Origin: Plantago major
Lineage: Eukaryota; Streptophyta; Magnoliopsida; Lamiales; Plantaginaceae
Direction: 5' to 3'
NCBI GenBank assembly: GCA_026545765.1
Contig: CM048841.1
Coordinates: forward strand, 72,042,217 to 72,106,216
Length of the DNA stretch: 64,000 bases
The first letter of the stretch is position 1; each line of letters starts with the position of its first letter. Under the pieces are notes generated by a model. That model was not told the DNA's origin. It saw only the letters and a list, made by a program, of their open reading frames with translations, and did no database searches. The translations under genes and the position numbers were made by a program. Below are positions 33,850 through 47,117 of the stretch, piece by piece.

Positions 33850-36800
33850 ATGAGTTGCATCTCTTGGAACTGTCAAGGTGCGGGGGACCTTTGGACAGTT
33901 CAAGAACTAGGTGATTTGATTAAAGAGTCCCGACCCCAACTTATCTTTCTCATGTAAACTCGTCTAGATGCTCGTGGGATAGATAATTTTAAAGCAAAGT
34001 TTAATGTTTTTGGTTTTTCTGTTGATGCTTAAGGAAAATCGGGGGGATTAGCCCTTCTTTGGTACAAAGATACTATTGTTACTTTACAAAGCTTTTCGAA
34101 GTACCATATTGATGCTCTTGTGCAACTTTGTAATAGTGATTTAATTTGGAGATTCACTGGTTTCTATGGTGAGCCGGATTTAAGTAAAAAGAAATATACT
34201 TGGGATCTTTTGCACCGATTAGGTACTTTGTCTAGTAGAACTTGGTTGTGTATGGGTGATTTTAATGAAATACTTTCCAATTTGGAAAAGCTTGGTGGAT
34301 TAACTGTTACCCCCTACTAGATTCGTAATTTCAGAAATTGCATTCAACAAGTTGGGCTTTCGGACATGGGCTACAGTGGTTATGACTATACTTGGTTTAA
34401 TAGAAGAGTCCACCCACATACCATAAGGATAAGATTGGACAGAGCTTTGGCCAACTCTACTTGGCGTCAGTTCTTCCGGCTGGCTACATGCAGCATCTTC
34501 GATGTTGGAACTCCGATCACAACCCGGTCAAGCTAACATTTGAAGGTAGCTGAGTTTCCCAATGCCAGCGTAGGGGAGGCTTCAAATTCGAGTCCATGTG
34601 GATCCGCCATAAGGACTGTGAGCAGGTTATAGCGGCAAACTGGGATCTAGATGCTGATCTCCTCGCTTCCATTGATAATTGCAGAATCGGGTTAGTCAAT
34701 TGGGGGAAACATGAGTTTGGGAGTGTCAAAGGCCAAATCCGGCAACTGAAGAAGCATTTAGGCGATTTAAGGGAAGGGGAAATCTCTGATAGCTCCAAGT
34801 TGGTTGAGGAGGAGCTGAAAGGGAAACTTGAAGAGTTTCTTGAGCGAGAAAATGCAATGTGGAGACAGCGCGCCAAAGTTCAATGGATTCAGGAGGGTTA
34901 TAGCAACACCCACTTCTTTCACGCCAAGGCTTCACAGAGATCAGCAAAAAATGATATTAGGGGTTTGCGAGATGGAAATGGCGACATCCGTACTGATCTA
35001 GACGGAATGGGTTCAATCGCAATTGACTACTTCAAGGACATTTTCAGCTCCATCAATCTGTCTTCTAATAATATTGCAGCGGCACTAGCTAATATGGTAT
35101 CGAAAGTGAGTGAGGAGACGAACCAGAAGCTCTGCGCGGCTTACTCTCCAGAAGAGGTAAAAACCTCCCTCTTTCAAATGTATCCTTTAAAATCACCTGG
35201 GCCAGATGGTTTTCCTGTTTTATTTTTCCAAAAGTACTGGCATGTAGTGGGTCGTTCTGTCACTTCTTGCTGTCTGAATTTGCTTAACAATGGTGTCTTT
35301 TGGATGGTAAAATCAATTACACTCATATTGTTTTAATTCCGAAGTGCAAGAATCCCGACTTAATCACCCATTTTCGGCCTATTAGCCTGAGTAATGTTGT
35401 GTATAAAATTGCTTCCAAATGCATTACTAACAGACTCAAGCCTCATTTGAATGCCATAATTAGTGAAAATCAATCTGCTTTTATTCCTGGAAGATTAATC
35501 ACTGATAATGTTCTTGTGCCTTATGAGATTAATCATTACCTGAAGGGTAAAACTAAGTTTTTTGCGCTGAAGTTGGATCTCAGTAAGGCTTTTGATAGAG
35601 TCGGTGGTCTTTTCTTGAAAATGTCTTACTGAAACTTGGCTTCCACCCTTCTATTGCTGCTACTATCATGCTTTGTGTTTGTTCTATTTCTTACTCTGTG
35701 ATTTTTTATGGTAGTCAGCATGGTTTTATAAATCTCAGCCGTGGCATTCGTCATTCGTCAAGGTGATCCCCTGTCCCCCTATTTGTTTCTTTTTTGTATG
35801 AGGCTCTTTGCTCTTTATTCGAGGGGACAACTGGTAGAGGTGAAATTAAAGGGGTGAAAGTGAGTCCTAGTGCTCCTATTTCACACCTCTTGTTTGCCGA
35901 TGACACCATGATTTTCAGCCAGGCTACTGTTTATTCTACGAACTCTATTATGAATATCCTTCGAACTTATAGCTTGGGTTCTGGTCAGGAAGTTAACTTA
36001 GACAAGTCTACTATTGTTTTTAGTAGAAATATTTATGTCGTTTTGAGAAATCAGATTCAAACTACTCTTAATGTTCAAGTAGTTGATAAGCATGAAAAGT
36101 ACTTGGGTCTTCCAACCACCATGGGGAAAAATAAAAAAAGAAGTTTTTGGGTGGTTGCGTGATAAAGTATGGAAAAAAGCTCAATCTTTTGATGGAAATT
36201 TTTTTTCTAAAGCAGGCAAATAAGTCCTTGTCAAATCTGTTTTCCAAGCTATCCCCACTTATGTTATGAGTTGTTTCAAGCTTCCAGACTATCTTATTCG
36301 GGACCTCGAGTCTTTAATTAATAATTTCTGGTGGAGTGATGATGGTAAGGATAAGATGCATTTTGTTAGCTGGCAAACTATGACTAAGAGTAAGAGGGAT
36401 GGTGGCCTTGGCTTTAGAGATCTTCGTGCTTTTAATTTGGCCTTGCTCGGTAAACAGATTTGGAGAAGTATTGAACACCCTCACTCTCTCTTAAGTCGTG
36501 TTTTTAAAGCTAAATATTTTCCCAATTCTGATGTTCAGCTCCCAAGGCTAACTCATCTTACACTTGGAAAAGCATTTGTGCAGCTTCGAAATTAGTCAAT
36601 GAAGGAATCAGGTGGAGAGTCGAAAATGGTGAAAACATTGATATTTGGAGTGATAAGTGGATTCCGGGTCATAGCTCTTTTAAAATAAAAACCCTGGATT
36701 TACTCCATGAAGGGCCTCTTTCTGTCTCTTTTCTGATTCACCCCTCACTTGATGAGTGGGATTTGCCTATTCTTAACCATTTGTTTTGGCAGGATGACAT

Positions 36801-37909
36801 TGAAGAAATTTTAAAAATTCCTCTTGCACACAGAAATGTTGAAGATGCCCGGATTTGGCATTACTCGAGAAACGGGAAATACTCAGTTAGTTCAGCCTAT
36901 CATTTGGCCATGGCTATTAAGCATAAGTTGATGAATTCTGTTCAGGGCGGCCCATCTACTGTACTAGAATTGGAATTTTATTTGGAGTCTTAAACTCTCA
37001 GGAAAAATCAAACACTTTCTGTGGCGGCTTCTCCATAATTCTCTTCCTACTTCCTCTGAGCTCAAGAGGCGGCATGTCACAACGGAGGAGCAATGTCCAG
37101 TTTGCGGTGAGAATTCTGAATCTCTCCTTCACCTTATGCGAGATTGTCATTTCTCTCGTAAGTTTTGGGCCCTTGCAAATATCCTCGCAGCGAATATCTA
37201 TTTTCAAAGTTAATCCACTTGGGATTGGGTCAGTGGCGTACTCATCCATATGGATGGCAAAGAATTTGAATTTTTTGTTGTGTCTTGCTGGTGCATTTGG
37301 TACAATAGAAATAGGATTTACCATGAACAACATAGATTTACTCCCTTGGAATCGGTAAATTTTGCCCGTCGATATGTCACCTTTTAGAAGGTCAACATCT
37401 ATCAGCCAATTGGACAGGAAACTGAATGTACAGTTGCTGCGCCTGGACCTTGGATTCCTCCTTCACCAGGTTGGGTAAAGCTCAACTTTGATGCTTCAAT
37501 CTCCAGATTCGGGCAAATGGGAGGGATTGTTGCAGTAGCAAGAGACCACATGGGATTAGTCTTGACCTAGTCGAGAAAGAAGTTGCAAGGAAACCCCAAT
37601 GTTGAAGTCGCTGAAGCTTATGCGGCTCGACTTGCTCTCTTTTTGGCTAAAGAGATGGGATTCCAACAAGTGATGTTAGAAGGGGATTGTCTTTTGGTCT
37701 TCCAAGGCATCAACTCCACTCAAGAAACATCTGGTGTAGTTGGACCTCTCTACTCGTAAATTAGGAGGCTGCTTGAGGATTTTTCTGCTACACAGGTTCG
37801 CCATATTCGAAGAGAGGCTAATGGGCTTGCTGATAAATTAAGTCGAGACATCGGGCTAAACTCTAATGGATTTGGCACATTACCTTTTGATTATTCTGAA
37901 ATGACTTAG
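33850..37909 (+). pseudogene. LINE ORF2: endonuclease, reverse transcriptase, RNase H
   Basis: It starts MSCISWNCQGAGDLWTVQEL, typical of the AP-like endonuclease. A TAA at 33955-33957 stands where the catalytic Glu of the LQETR/LMETR motif belongs. Further stops occur at 34030 and 34318. The MGDFNEIL motif remains. RT motifs are present: HFRPISLSNVVYKIASK, ENQSAFIPGRLITDNVL, LKLDLSKAFDRV and the catalytic FADD (about 35897-35908). A 7-base duplication (ATTCGTC twice, about 35746-35760) breaks the frame before the QGDPLSPYLF motif. A zf-RVT region lies near 36900-37150. RNase H (37449-37909) keeps its acidic residues (NFDAS, EVAEAYAARLAL, EGDC, GLADKL) with two stops. Confidence 0.9.
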
Positions 37910-38029
37910 AGGTTGTTCCTCTTGTTGTCTTTTGCTCTATTGCTCTGCATCTGTTTGCCTTTGGCTCTGTTGAAGTTTTTATCTTCAACTTGTAAACTCT
38001 TTATTTTGAATGAAAAGTCATTCTTTCTC

Positions 38030-38053
38030 AAAAAAAAAAAAAAAAAAAAAAAA
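38030..38053 (+). other. LINE poly(A) tail
   Basis: A run of 24 A follows the 3' UTR of ORF2. It marks the 3' end of the element. Confidence 0.9.
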
Positions 38054-38145
38054 GAAATCATTCAAGTGTGGCGAATTCCAATAGTCAGTGTTTAGGGTTC
38101 TCTTTTCTTCCTTCCCATTAGCGCCAGATTAATTTATTTTTTCCC

Positions 38146-38418
38146 ATGATCCCATCAATGGCTACTTCTGATTCATCAGAGAACACTATCTCTCTCAACG
38201 CGCTCATTGACCCTCTTGCTAATGTAAAACTTACCTACACCAACTACATAACTTGGCATGATCAGATCAAACCACTTCTTCACATTCAAAAGAAGTTTTG
38301 ATACCTTGATGGCACCATAGCCATCCCCACCATCACTATCCCAGATTCTGAAAATACACGGGTTCCTAATCCCGCATATGTTGCTTGGCTTGAGCACGAC
38401 CAGCTGCTCCGCAGTTGA
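38146..38418 (+). pseudogene. Copia gag N-terminal fragment
   Basis: The frame reads LTYTNYITWHDQIKPLLHIQ, a TGA stop (38299-38301), then YLDGTI and NPAYVAWLEHDQLLRS, the conserved opening of Copia gag polyproteins. Nothing else of the element follows, so it is an isolated scrap. Confidence 0.7.
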
Positions 38419-38538
38419 TGAGGCTATAATTTAGATGTCCATATAATCTTTTTTACCTTATTTTTGCAAATTTTTTTATTAGCATTTACATAGTTTCTTG
38501 TCCTTTTTCATGTTTAGTTGTGTTTTGCAGATTGTTGT

Positions 38539-38640
38539 CACTACAAGAAAATGCATCTGTTGTGATAATGTAATGGTGACAAATCACAAGATCGTCATAA
38601 TAAAGTATGACAAATTTAACTTTTGGTTAGAGTGGCAAGT
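38539..38640. mobile_element. CACTA-type terminal fragment
   Basis: It begins CACTACAAGAAAATGCATCT and continues with TGGTGACAAAT and GTCATAATAAAGTATGACAA, as CACTA element ends do. No matching right end was found nearby, so it seems truncated. Confidence 0.5.
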
Positions 38641-38859
38641 CAAAGGGGGAAGAATATAGAGCCTTTAAAATGGAGCAAAACGGTGAAAATGGAAGTGGAT
38701 TTGGAGTTCGGATGGAAAAATGCACAAAAAGTGAAACTAACAAAGCAACTTTAGTATTTAGACATATTTTCTTCATACGAAGTCCGATTGACCTGATATC
38801 ATCGGCCACGCGTAGAAATTAGACTGATTTCACTACAAGAATAACCGGATTTAGGTACG

Positions 38860-39147
38860 AATTTAGGGACGGATTAGGGACAGACTAGAGACGGACTAGG
38901 GACGGATAGGCCTATCCGTCCCTAGTCCGTCTCTAGTCCGTCCCTAAATAGGGACGGATTAATAATCCGTCCCTATTTAGGGACGAATAGAATTATCCGT
39001 CTCTAACCGTCTCTAAATTTAGAGACGGATAATTCTATCCGTCTCTAATTCGTTTACCAAAAAAAAAAAAAAGAAAAAGAAAATTTAGGGACGGATAGAT
39101 TTACCCGTCCCTAAATTAGGGACGGATAGATCTATCCGTCTCTAAAC
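38860..39147. repeat. Left subterminal CACTA repeats
   Basis: More than a dozen direct and inverted copies of (A/G)GGGACGGAT and GTCCCTA/GTCTCTA, able to fold extensively. Confidence 0.9.
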
Positions 39148-39477
39148 TGTCAGAAACCCTAATTTATAAATCACTCTCTTCCTCCCACACTCACTAACCA
39201 CTCCTTCTCCTTCTCTCCACCACCACTGCCTCTCCGTCCACCACCGTCCGACCACCACTCCACCACCACGGGATCTCCGTTCTCCACCACTCCACCACCT
39301 CCACCACCACTCCACCACCACTGCCTCTCCGTCCACCACCGCTCGAATACCACTCCAGCACCACTGCCTCTCCGTCCACCACCACCTCGACCACCTCACC
39401 ACCACTGCCTCTCCGTCCACCACCACCTCGACCACCACTCCACCACTGCCTCTTCGTCCACCACGGCCTCTACGTCC
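39148..39477. repeat. CCACCA/CTCCGTCCACCACC low-complexity block in the CACTA element
   Basis: Tandem degenerate units of CCACCACTGCCTCTCCGTCC continue after the Copia insertion at 62957-63180. Open frames on either strand are by-products of the repeat. Confidence 0.85.
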
Positions 39478-39482
39478 ACCAC

Positions 39483-41068
39483 TGTTAGGAATATCTGTTT
39501 AGATTTTGATCAGCAACCTAATGACTTATCTTAGCTCAGAAAGGTGATTAGTACTCTTAGTTCACTTGAACACTGTAAAAGAGGAAACTCACTAAGTATG
39601 ATAGTCTAGCAAATCTTGTATAGGATGTTAGGTCTCGAAATGTAATTTTTATTTTTTGAAGAAGACCAAGAAGAGGGCATCCGGCAGGAAAAGTTCAACA
39701 AATTTTGAAGACTTGAAGATTGCTGAAGACAAAGGTTTTTCAGATACCTATGACCAGATATCTTGAAGACAAGTGTTTTTAAATAAACAGTGTTACAAGA
39801 GATATCTGAGAATTAGAAGGTTTCTGAAACGAGGAAAGTGCCCACAGATATCTACACTCAGATACCTTGGATAAAGATTATGTTTCCAGGAAACAATATA
39901 TTCTTAACAAGTGATATCTGGATCTGTGATGATCTCTGGAAAAGGACGTGCAAAGCCTCAGAAAGCATGCATTGTTCCGTTGGCACTACAGGACAAAGTA
40001 TAGTACAGTGCATTAAATGCGCGGACAGAAATGTCTGAACAAAAACGGTAGCTTCTGAAAAAGAAGACAAACCTGCTACAGTACTATACTCAGATATCAA
40101 TAGTTTGAATTTGATTTAAGCCTAACGGATACTATTCAAACGGCACTCAAATTCATCTATAAATATCAACACTTAGATTGCTTGAGAACACACACACTGA
40201 ACTCCAAGAACACTGAATACTCACACAAGCTCTCTCAAGCTAACTACTTACCTACAAGCTTTCTGTTGCGACCAAAGCTCTTGATTCTAAGTAGCACAAA
40301 AGTTCTAAGTGTCCTGATCCTTAACGAGCATTGTTATTTATGAAAGAGTTGAACTAAGATTTCAGATCTAAGTTTCATTCTCTTGAACACTTATCATAGA
40401 CTTGGGTCAGTAGAGAATAAGATACCATACATTGCAAAGTGTATTAAGTATACTTGATTCACAGAGCTATCTGAATAACTGAACAAGTTATTAAAGAAGC
40501 TCACCTGACAATTTACCTTAACCAACACCTTAAACGGCGTGGAGTACAGGATGTACTTAGTTTGGAAAACTAAGGAATAACTCCAAGGTTATTGAGCACA
40601 GGAAGTACTTAGTTTGGGAAACTAAGGAAATTTCAAAGGTTTGTGAGTCTGAAGTACTTGGGTTAAAAGTGAGGGAATAACTCAGGGGGAACACTTGGTT
40701 GGGAACCTAGTATATTTAGGAATCAAGAAAAGATATATGTAAGGTTACCTCATTTATCTTAGTGGATTCTAGGTCTGAGAAAGACCGAATGGATTAAATG
40801 AAGGATTACGCCACCTTCAGATACCACTATAAAAAGACTTGTGTTATTTACTTTCTGCAGCTTATTACTTGTTTTACTTATATTGCAAAGTACTTACACT
40901 TATCTTGCTAAACACGTGCACTTATCTTAGAAAAGTCTTCCGCTCTCTGAAATTAAGTATCAGATATCTTCACAGATATCTGAGGAACTGTGCTTATCGA
41001 CAAAAGTTTTAAAAGACTATTCACCCCTCCTCCTCTAGTCTTTTACTTTGCCGTTATCTAGACCAACA
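39483..41068 (+). repeat. 5' LTR of the large Copia element
   Basis: 1586 bp, starting TGTTAGGAATATCTG and ending GACCAACA. It has a TATA box at 40157-40165 and at least five AGATATCT palindromes (39756, 39800, 39846, 40962, 40974). Confidence 0.95.
40157..40165 (+). promoter_or_regulatory. LTR TATA box
   Basis: CTATAAATA in the middle of the LTR. The same box is in the right LTR near 62038-62046. Genomic RNA probably starts about 25-35 bases downstream. Confidence 0.6.
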
Positions 41069-41070
41069 AG

Positions 41071-41085
41071 TGGTACCAGAGCAGG
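41071..41085 (+). other. Primer-binding site of the large Copia element
   Basis: TGGTACCAGAGCAGG two bases after the LTR, one mismatch from the TGGTATCAGAGC complement of initiator-Met tRNA. Confidence 0.85.
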
Positions 41086-41186
41086 AGGTTCCCAAGCCTT
41101 CCGCACTGAATCTAGATCCCAGATAGGTGCCCACTAACTGCTTTTCACCTACACTTGATTCGTTTGTTTAGTGTGTTTGCTGCAGG

Positions 41187-43690
41187 ATGTCTTTAAGTGA
41201 CGCCCCAATTCTCAAGCCAGAGAATTATGAGAAATGGAAGAACAACATGATGCTCCACCTAGAAGCCATCAGTGACGAAATGATCGAAGTAATAAAGAAT
41301 GGTCCAATAGTCATTCAACAACTCAAGCAAGTCATAGAGGTTTCTTATGGTAGAGACAGAGAACAAAGTGATGGGTCTTCACAGACAGATGCATCAACCA
41401 ATGGAGACACGCCATCAGTTATTTACGAACCAAAGCCCAGAGAACTCTGGACATCGGAAGATGCCAAGAGAAATCGATTGGATGGACAGGCTCGTAATAT
41501 CATCATACGTTCTACTCCAGAGCACATACGATGTAAACGTAGGGTGCAAAAGCGAAAGTGGCACGCAACTGATTGAAGAAATCTGTGCTGGCACTGAAAA
41601 AAACAAAGGAAAATAAGTTCGAAGTTTTGAAGCTAAAATTCCAAAATTTTAAACAAGGTTCCACAGAGACTCTTGAAGAACTAGATTTCCGGTTTACAAC
41701 ACTTATGAGTGACATGGCTGCACTTGGTGAAAGTAATAGATATACCCAGTCAGAAAAGATTAAAACCATTGTGAGAAGTCTAAATCATAACTGGGAACAC
41801 ACAAAGTTTTTCTACTTGAACCAAGGAATGCCAGATATCACTCCTGTGGAACTTTTCTCTCACCTTGCCACTGTTGACTATGAGACAACTCAAAGGGAAC
41901 AAACAACTGAGAAGTTGCAGAGTGTTGCTCTAGTTGCTCAAGGAACTTCTGAAAAGAAGAAAGGTAAGGATGTGACTGAGGATGCTCTTGCTGTAAAGCA
42001 AATGAGAAAATATGTCAGTCGAGAAATTGAGAGAAGAAAAGCCAAAGAGAAGCTGAAAAAGCATCTAGGCTCAAACTATCACCAGTACAAAAATATGCAA
42101 AGCTCGCTGAACAAGCCATCTCAAAAAGCATCAAGTACTGAGGAAGCAGAAATCGGAAATGTATCTGTTTCTATTGTCAGAAACCTGGTCATTTCAAGAA
42201 GGATTGTCCTGCCTTCAACAAACTTAAGATAGGTGACAAGAAAGATAGAAGAATCTTCAAAAGAAGTCAAAGAGCTATGCTCACTGAAGAAAGGAAAAAG
42301 ATTCAACTTCAACTGGATGTTCTAGATATTGAGTCTGATTCTGAGGATGAGGATTCAAATGATTCCACACTGCCTTCCCCAGAAATATGCGGTGTTTCTC
42401 ATGAAGTAATTGACTTTGGTCAAAAGAAGAAAGAAGTGTGTGGAATGGCTGAAGAAATCTTCCCAGATATCTCCAACATTGAACCTTGTCTAATGGCTAA
42501 TGAGGTAACACATACTTCCTATCATACTTATGAAAGTGATGAAGAAGGAATCAAAGAACTGGAAAATCTCAGAAAAGAAATTGATCTTTACAAAAGAGAA
42601 TTTCTAATGTTCTGAGCTAGAGCCGAAAATTTCGAAGAAGAAAAAAATTCTCTTGCAAAGGATAATTCTCAATTAATCAAGATATCTGAGAAAAAGGATG
42701 CTGAAAATGCATTTCTCAAGGCTCAGATATCTGAGACCGAAAAGTCACATAAAGAAGCAATGGCAAATCTTCAAAAGAAATGTGAAGGTCTTCTTTCTGA
42801 GAATAAGGAACTCAAAAAGAAAGAACTATCTTTTCAATCTTATGCCAAAGCTAGTGACACTCTTACTGAAGTACAATCTTATTTAAGAGATCCTTCAGAA
42901 AAGAGAGGACTTGGGATGGACACACACACAGATAGTTCCACCACTCTGAATAAGAGTAATGAAGGACTAACATTAATCGATGCTCAAGGTGATTTCAAAC
43001 AATCTAAGATGTCGAAAAGCTAAGATTGTTGACAAAGGAAAGGCAGTTGCGACCAAGCCTTTGTGGGAAAAACAAGTCCAAAAGAAGACTGTGGGAAATG
43101 TCTCTGAAAATAAACATAACACTGAGAAGTGCAATCACCCACAGTGCTATGTCTCTCAAAAAGGAAAAATTGCAGGAGCTGACAAATTTTCTTATGTCAT
43201 GTTTTCTGGAAAGAAAATTGATCATCCAGAGACTAGCAAAGCTGCTGAGAAGAGATCTCAGACAGCATCAGGTGCTCGAAATGGTATTGGCTATAAAGCC
43301 ATCGGGAAACAACTTGCTCGTAAATACAAACAAGAGCAAGAACGATGGTTAAAGGCTAGAATTTCTCACAGCAATTATCAGAAGTGGAAGATAAATCAAG
43401 CCACTGAAAATCTGAATGCCAGGGCTAGAAGAAATCTAGCTAGGAAAGCTAAGTTTGTTGGAAAGCAGCCTCAGAAATCTGACATATATCTGAAAGCACC
43501 AAATGGAGCACCTAGGAACACACCAAGGAAGAAAATAGTTCTTAACAACAATGATACCAATCATTTAACTAAGATTCCTCCTTATGTTCCTGTTAGACAA
43601 AAGAATGTTCCTAAAAAATTCATTCAAAAATGGATTCCTACTAAAAGATTCTTTAGTCCAGATGGTTCCATTGTTGGTATGAGAACCTAA
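41187..43690 (+). pseudogene. Copia gag with long coiled-coil C-terminus (broken)
   Basis: It opens MSLSDAPILKPENYEKWKNN, a typical gag start. The central domain (LKLKFQNFKQGSTETLEELD) follows in the next frame at 41573-42232. The zinc knuckle CFYCQKPGHFKKDC lies near 42158-42200 in a third frame. Beyond it come acidic and coiled-coil stretches (42277-42615, then 42616-43020 with a stop and a shift) and a Lys-rich segment to 43690. Frameshifts occur near 41570, 42160, 42600 and 43000. The long region after the knuckle is unusual for small Copia elements but known in larger lineages. Confidence 0.8.
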
Positions 43691-43699
43691 TCTCCTGTT

Positions 43700-46600
43700 T
43701 CCTGTTTTGTGTAGAACACTCTGAAGACTAACTCAAAGTGGCATTTTGATAGTGGATGTGGGAAGCACATGACAGGAGACAAAGCAAATCTGATTAACTA
43801 CAAAAAGTGCAATGATGGATCAATTATCAGGTTTGCTGGAGGAGATGAAAATCCAACCATAGGTTTTGGCAATTTGAAGTTCGGAGCCCTCACAATCTCT
43901 GAAGTACTTCATGTAAAGGGATTGAAATATAATCTCCTAAGCATGAGTCAACTAGTAGACAAAGGGTACACTGTCAAGATCAAGTCAAAACTATGTAAAG
44001 TGATTGACAATGAGTCAAAGCAGACAGTCTTGGTTGCAAGGCGTAAAGGAAATCTTTATGTTGCTGATTGGGCATCCGCTACAACCGAAGAATGTCTCAT
44101 GGTGAGTCAATCTGGCCACACTGAAGAAAATTGGCTATGGCATAAAAGAATGAGTCACTTGAATTTCAAAACTCTGAATAAACTTGCCAAGAAAGAGTTG
44201 GTGGTTGGTTTACCCAAAATGGCATATAGAAAAGAAGGTGTATGCTCAGCTTGCCAAATGGGAAAACAATCCAAAACATCTTTCAAGTCTAAAACTAGAC
44301 ATTCCAGTGAGAGACCACTGCAAATGTTACATATGGATCTGTTTGAATCCTCAGAAAATGCTGTGCAGGAAAGAAGTATGGTCTGGTTGTTGTTGATGAC
44401 TACTCAAGATTCACTTGGGTTATCTTTCTCAAACACAAATCTGATACAAGGATGGAGATACCTAACTTGCTGAATAAGCTTGAAGTCATGAAAAATGACA
44501 AGGTATCTGTAATCAGAACAGACCATGGTACTGAGTTTGTGAACCAGTACATCAAAGAGTTTTGTACTTGCAAAGGTATACAACATCAACTATCTTCTGT
44601 AAGGACACCACAACAAAATGGTGTTGCTGAAAGAAAGAATAGGACCCTAAAAGAAGCAGCAAGAACAATGCTTGCTGACACTGAAATAAGTGAAATCTAT
44701 TGGGTTGAAGCTGTAAACACAACATGCTACACTCAAAATAGATGTTTGATTAACAAACACCATGACAAAACTCTGTACGAGCTTTTCATTGGTAGACCAC
44801 CTAGTATCAAACATCTAAGGGTGTTTGGTTAGATGTTTCGTTCTTAACAATGGAAAAGAATACTTGAGAACATTTCAACCAAAGGCAGATGAAGGAGTAT
44901 TTCTTGGTTATTCTCTGAATAGCAAAGCCTACAGAATCTACAACAAAAGAACACAAAAGATCGAAGAATCTATTCATGTAGTATTCTATGAAGGAAACAA
45001 GAAAGTACTCTTGAATGATGATCTCTCAGATAGGTTCAAAGAACTAATGATTAAAGATTGAAAAAGGATCCTCAGAATGAAACAATTCTATCATTCAAAT
45101 AGAGGATGAGTCTTACGATGAAAAGCAACCTATGCTTAGTAACAACCAGATGACCATAAGACATGATGAAGAATTTCGTATGAGAATTCTAGAAATGGAA
45201 CAGGCTACTGAGAACCTTCATCATGAAAAGGTATCTGAAAATGAGATTGCTGAAATGCAAGATTCAGATATCTCTAACACTGAAAGAGTGTCAGATATCC
45301 ATAGCATTTCCCATGAGTCAGATATCTCAGATACTGCACAAGTATCTCATCAAGATCATATTGATTCACATTCAAATCAAAATGATATTGATCCTACTAG
45401 TTCAAAACCCATTATGAAATGGATAAGAAATCATCCTGCAAAGGATGTGATTGGTCCCATAGACCAAGGAGTTAGAACTAGGAGAGCAATCGCTGAAAAT
45501 GCAAGTTGTCTCTATGGATGTTTCATCTCAAAAATTGAACCAGAGACAATAGAAGAAGCATTAAAGGATCAAGATTGGATCTCTGCAATGCAAGAAGAGT
45601 TGGATCAATTTGAGAGAAACAAAGTCTGGAAACTGGTTCCATTCTTTGTGAAATATCTGTAATCGGAACCAAGTGGGTTTTCAGAAACAAAATGAATGAG
45701 TCTGGTGAAATAACCAGAAACAAAGCTAGGTTGGTTACCAAGGGATTCACCCAGACTGAAGGACTAGATTTGATGAATCTTATGCACCAGTTGCAAGATT
45801 GGATGCAATAAGACTCTTTCTAGCCTTTGCATCTCATAATGACTTTACAGTTTATCAGATGGATGTCAAGAGTGCATTTCTAAATGGTGAACTGGCTGAG
45901 GAAGTGTATGTTGAGCAACCACCAGGTTTTGAAGTTCCCTCAGAAAGTAGGATGGTCTATAAGCTTTAAAAAGCTTTGTATGGGCTGAAACAAGCTCCAA
46001 GAGCATGGTATGATACTTTGGCCAGATACCTACGAGAAAGTGGCTTCAAGAAAGGAGATGTTGACAAAACACTCTTCACATTGAACCATGATGGGAAACT
46101 ACTTTTAGTTCATGTATATGTTGATGACATTATATTTGGATCTAAAGACAAGCAACTTTGTGAAGATTTTGCTGAACTCATGAAATGTAAATTTGAGATG
46201 AGCATGATGGGAGAATTGAATTACTTCCTAGGGCTGCAAGTCAAGCAACTCAATGATGGAATATTCATTAGTCAAACAAAGTATGCAAAGGACATGCTCA
46301 ATAAGTTTAATCTAAAGCCTTCTGAAAAGAATGCTAAGATTCCAATGAGCATCGGAACCAAAATGACCTACACTGAATCTGACAAGAGTATTGAAGAACA
46401 CAAGTATAGGAAATTGATTGGATCACTACTATACCTCACTGCAAGTAGACCTGATATTCAATATGCAGTTGGAGTGTGTGCTAGATTTCAGACAAATCCA
46501 ATGCACTCACACTACAACATTGCTATGAAGATATTAAGGTATGTAAAAGGTACTGTAGAAGTTGGATTGTGGTATCCAAAACATAGTGGATTGAGTTTGG

Positions 46601-47067
46601 TTGGCTATTCAGATGCCGACTATGCTGGATCATTGCTTGATAGAAAAAGCACCTCAGGAACTTGTCAATTTCTTGGTGCTAGATTAATATCATGGTTCAG
46701 CAAGAAACAAAATTCAATTGCCACATCTACCACATTTGAATATATTGTCATTGGGTGTTGTGCTTCACATATATTGTGGATACAACAACAACTCAAAGAC
46801 TATGGACTCAATGAAGAGAAAACTCCCATTTTCTGTGACAACACAAGTGCCATTGCCATAACTCAGAATCCTAAGTTTCATGCAAGAACAAAGCACATTG
46901 ATGTTAGACACCACTTCATCAGAGATCATGTTGAAAAAGGCAATATAGAGATACTCAAGATTGGCACTGAAGACCAACTTGCAGATATCCTCACTAAGCC
47001 ACTACAAGAAAGTAGATTCTTAGCCTTAAGACACAGTCTTAGACTAATGGAGCTACCAAAGAACTGA
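43700..47067 (+). pseudogene. Copia pol: protease, integrase, RT, RNase H (broken)
   Basis: The protease motif WHFDSGCGKHMTGD (about 43742) leads into VLHVKGLKYNLLSMSQL, the pre-integrase motif LWHKRMSHLNFKTLNKL, and the integrase zinc cysteines (CSACQMGKQSK). The integrase core runs over a frameshift near 44400-44450 (MDLFE before, RTDHGTEFVNQ and TPQQNGVAERKNRTL after). RT begins at about 45540 (ALKDQDWISAMQEELDQFER). It is broken near 45660, 45780 and by a TAA at 45967, then continues LYGLKQAPRAWYDTLARYL and the catalytic YVDD. RNase H has SDADYAGSLLDRKSTSGTCQ and TKHIDVRHHFIRDHV, with an altered TTFEYIVI where STEAEY is usual. The final frame 45976-47067 is 363 residues long and uninterrupted. 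Confidence 0.92.
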
Positions 47068-47117
47068 AAAAGTTCAAAGAAGAGATATCTGAAGAAGATA
47101 TCAAAGGAGAGAGAAAA

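Larger units (their letters stand above)
31811..38053 (+). mobile_element. L1-type LINE with inverted 5' end
   Basis: The element has ORF1 (DUF4283-like plus zinc knuckle), ORF2 (endonuclease, RT, RNase H) and a 24-base poly(A) tail at 38030-38053. The first roughly 0.7 kb (31811 to about 32515) is in reverse orientation: it carries the leader and N-terminus of ORF1 on the minus strand. The plus-strand part resumes at exactly the point where the inverted part ends (both contain CTCTTTTCCAGTTCAA-like sequence coding LFQFN). This is the expected product of twin priming. A weak target duplication may be AGATCATTGAA (about 31803) and AAATCATTCAA (38055). Many stops show it is dead. Confidence 0.85.

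Noticed and set aside
33194..33903. Several overlapping frames on both strands
   Set aside because: Shadows of the Pro/Ser-rich C-terminus of LINE ORF1.
39142..39438. 98-codon Val/Gly/Trp-rich minus-strand frame
   Set aside because: Artefact of the CCACCA-rich repeat; the same applies to frames at 62834-63299.
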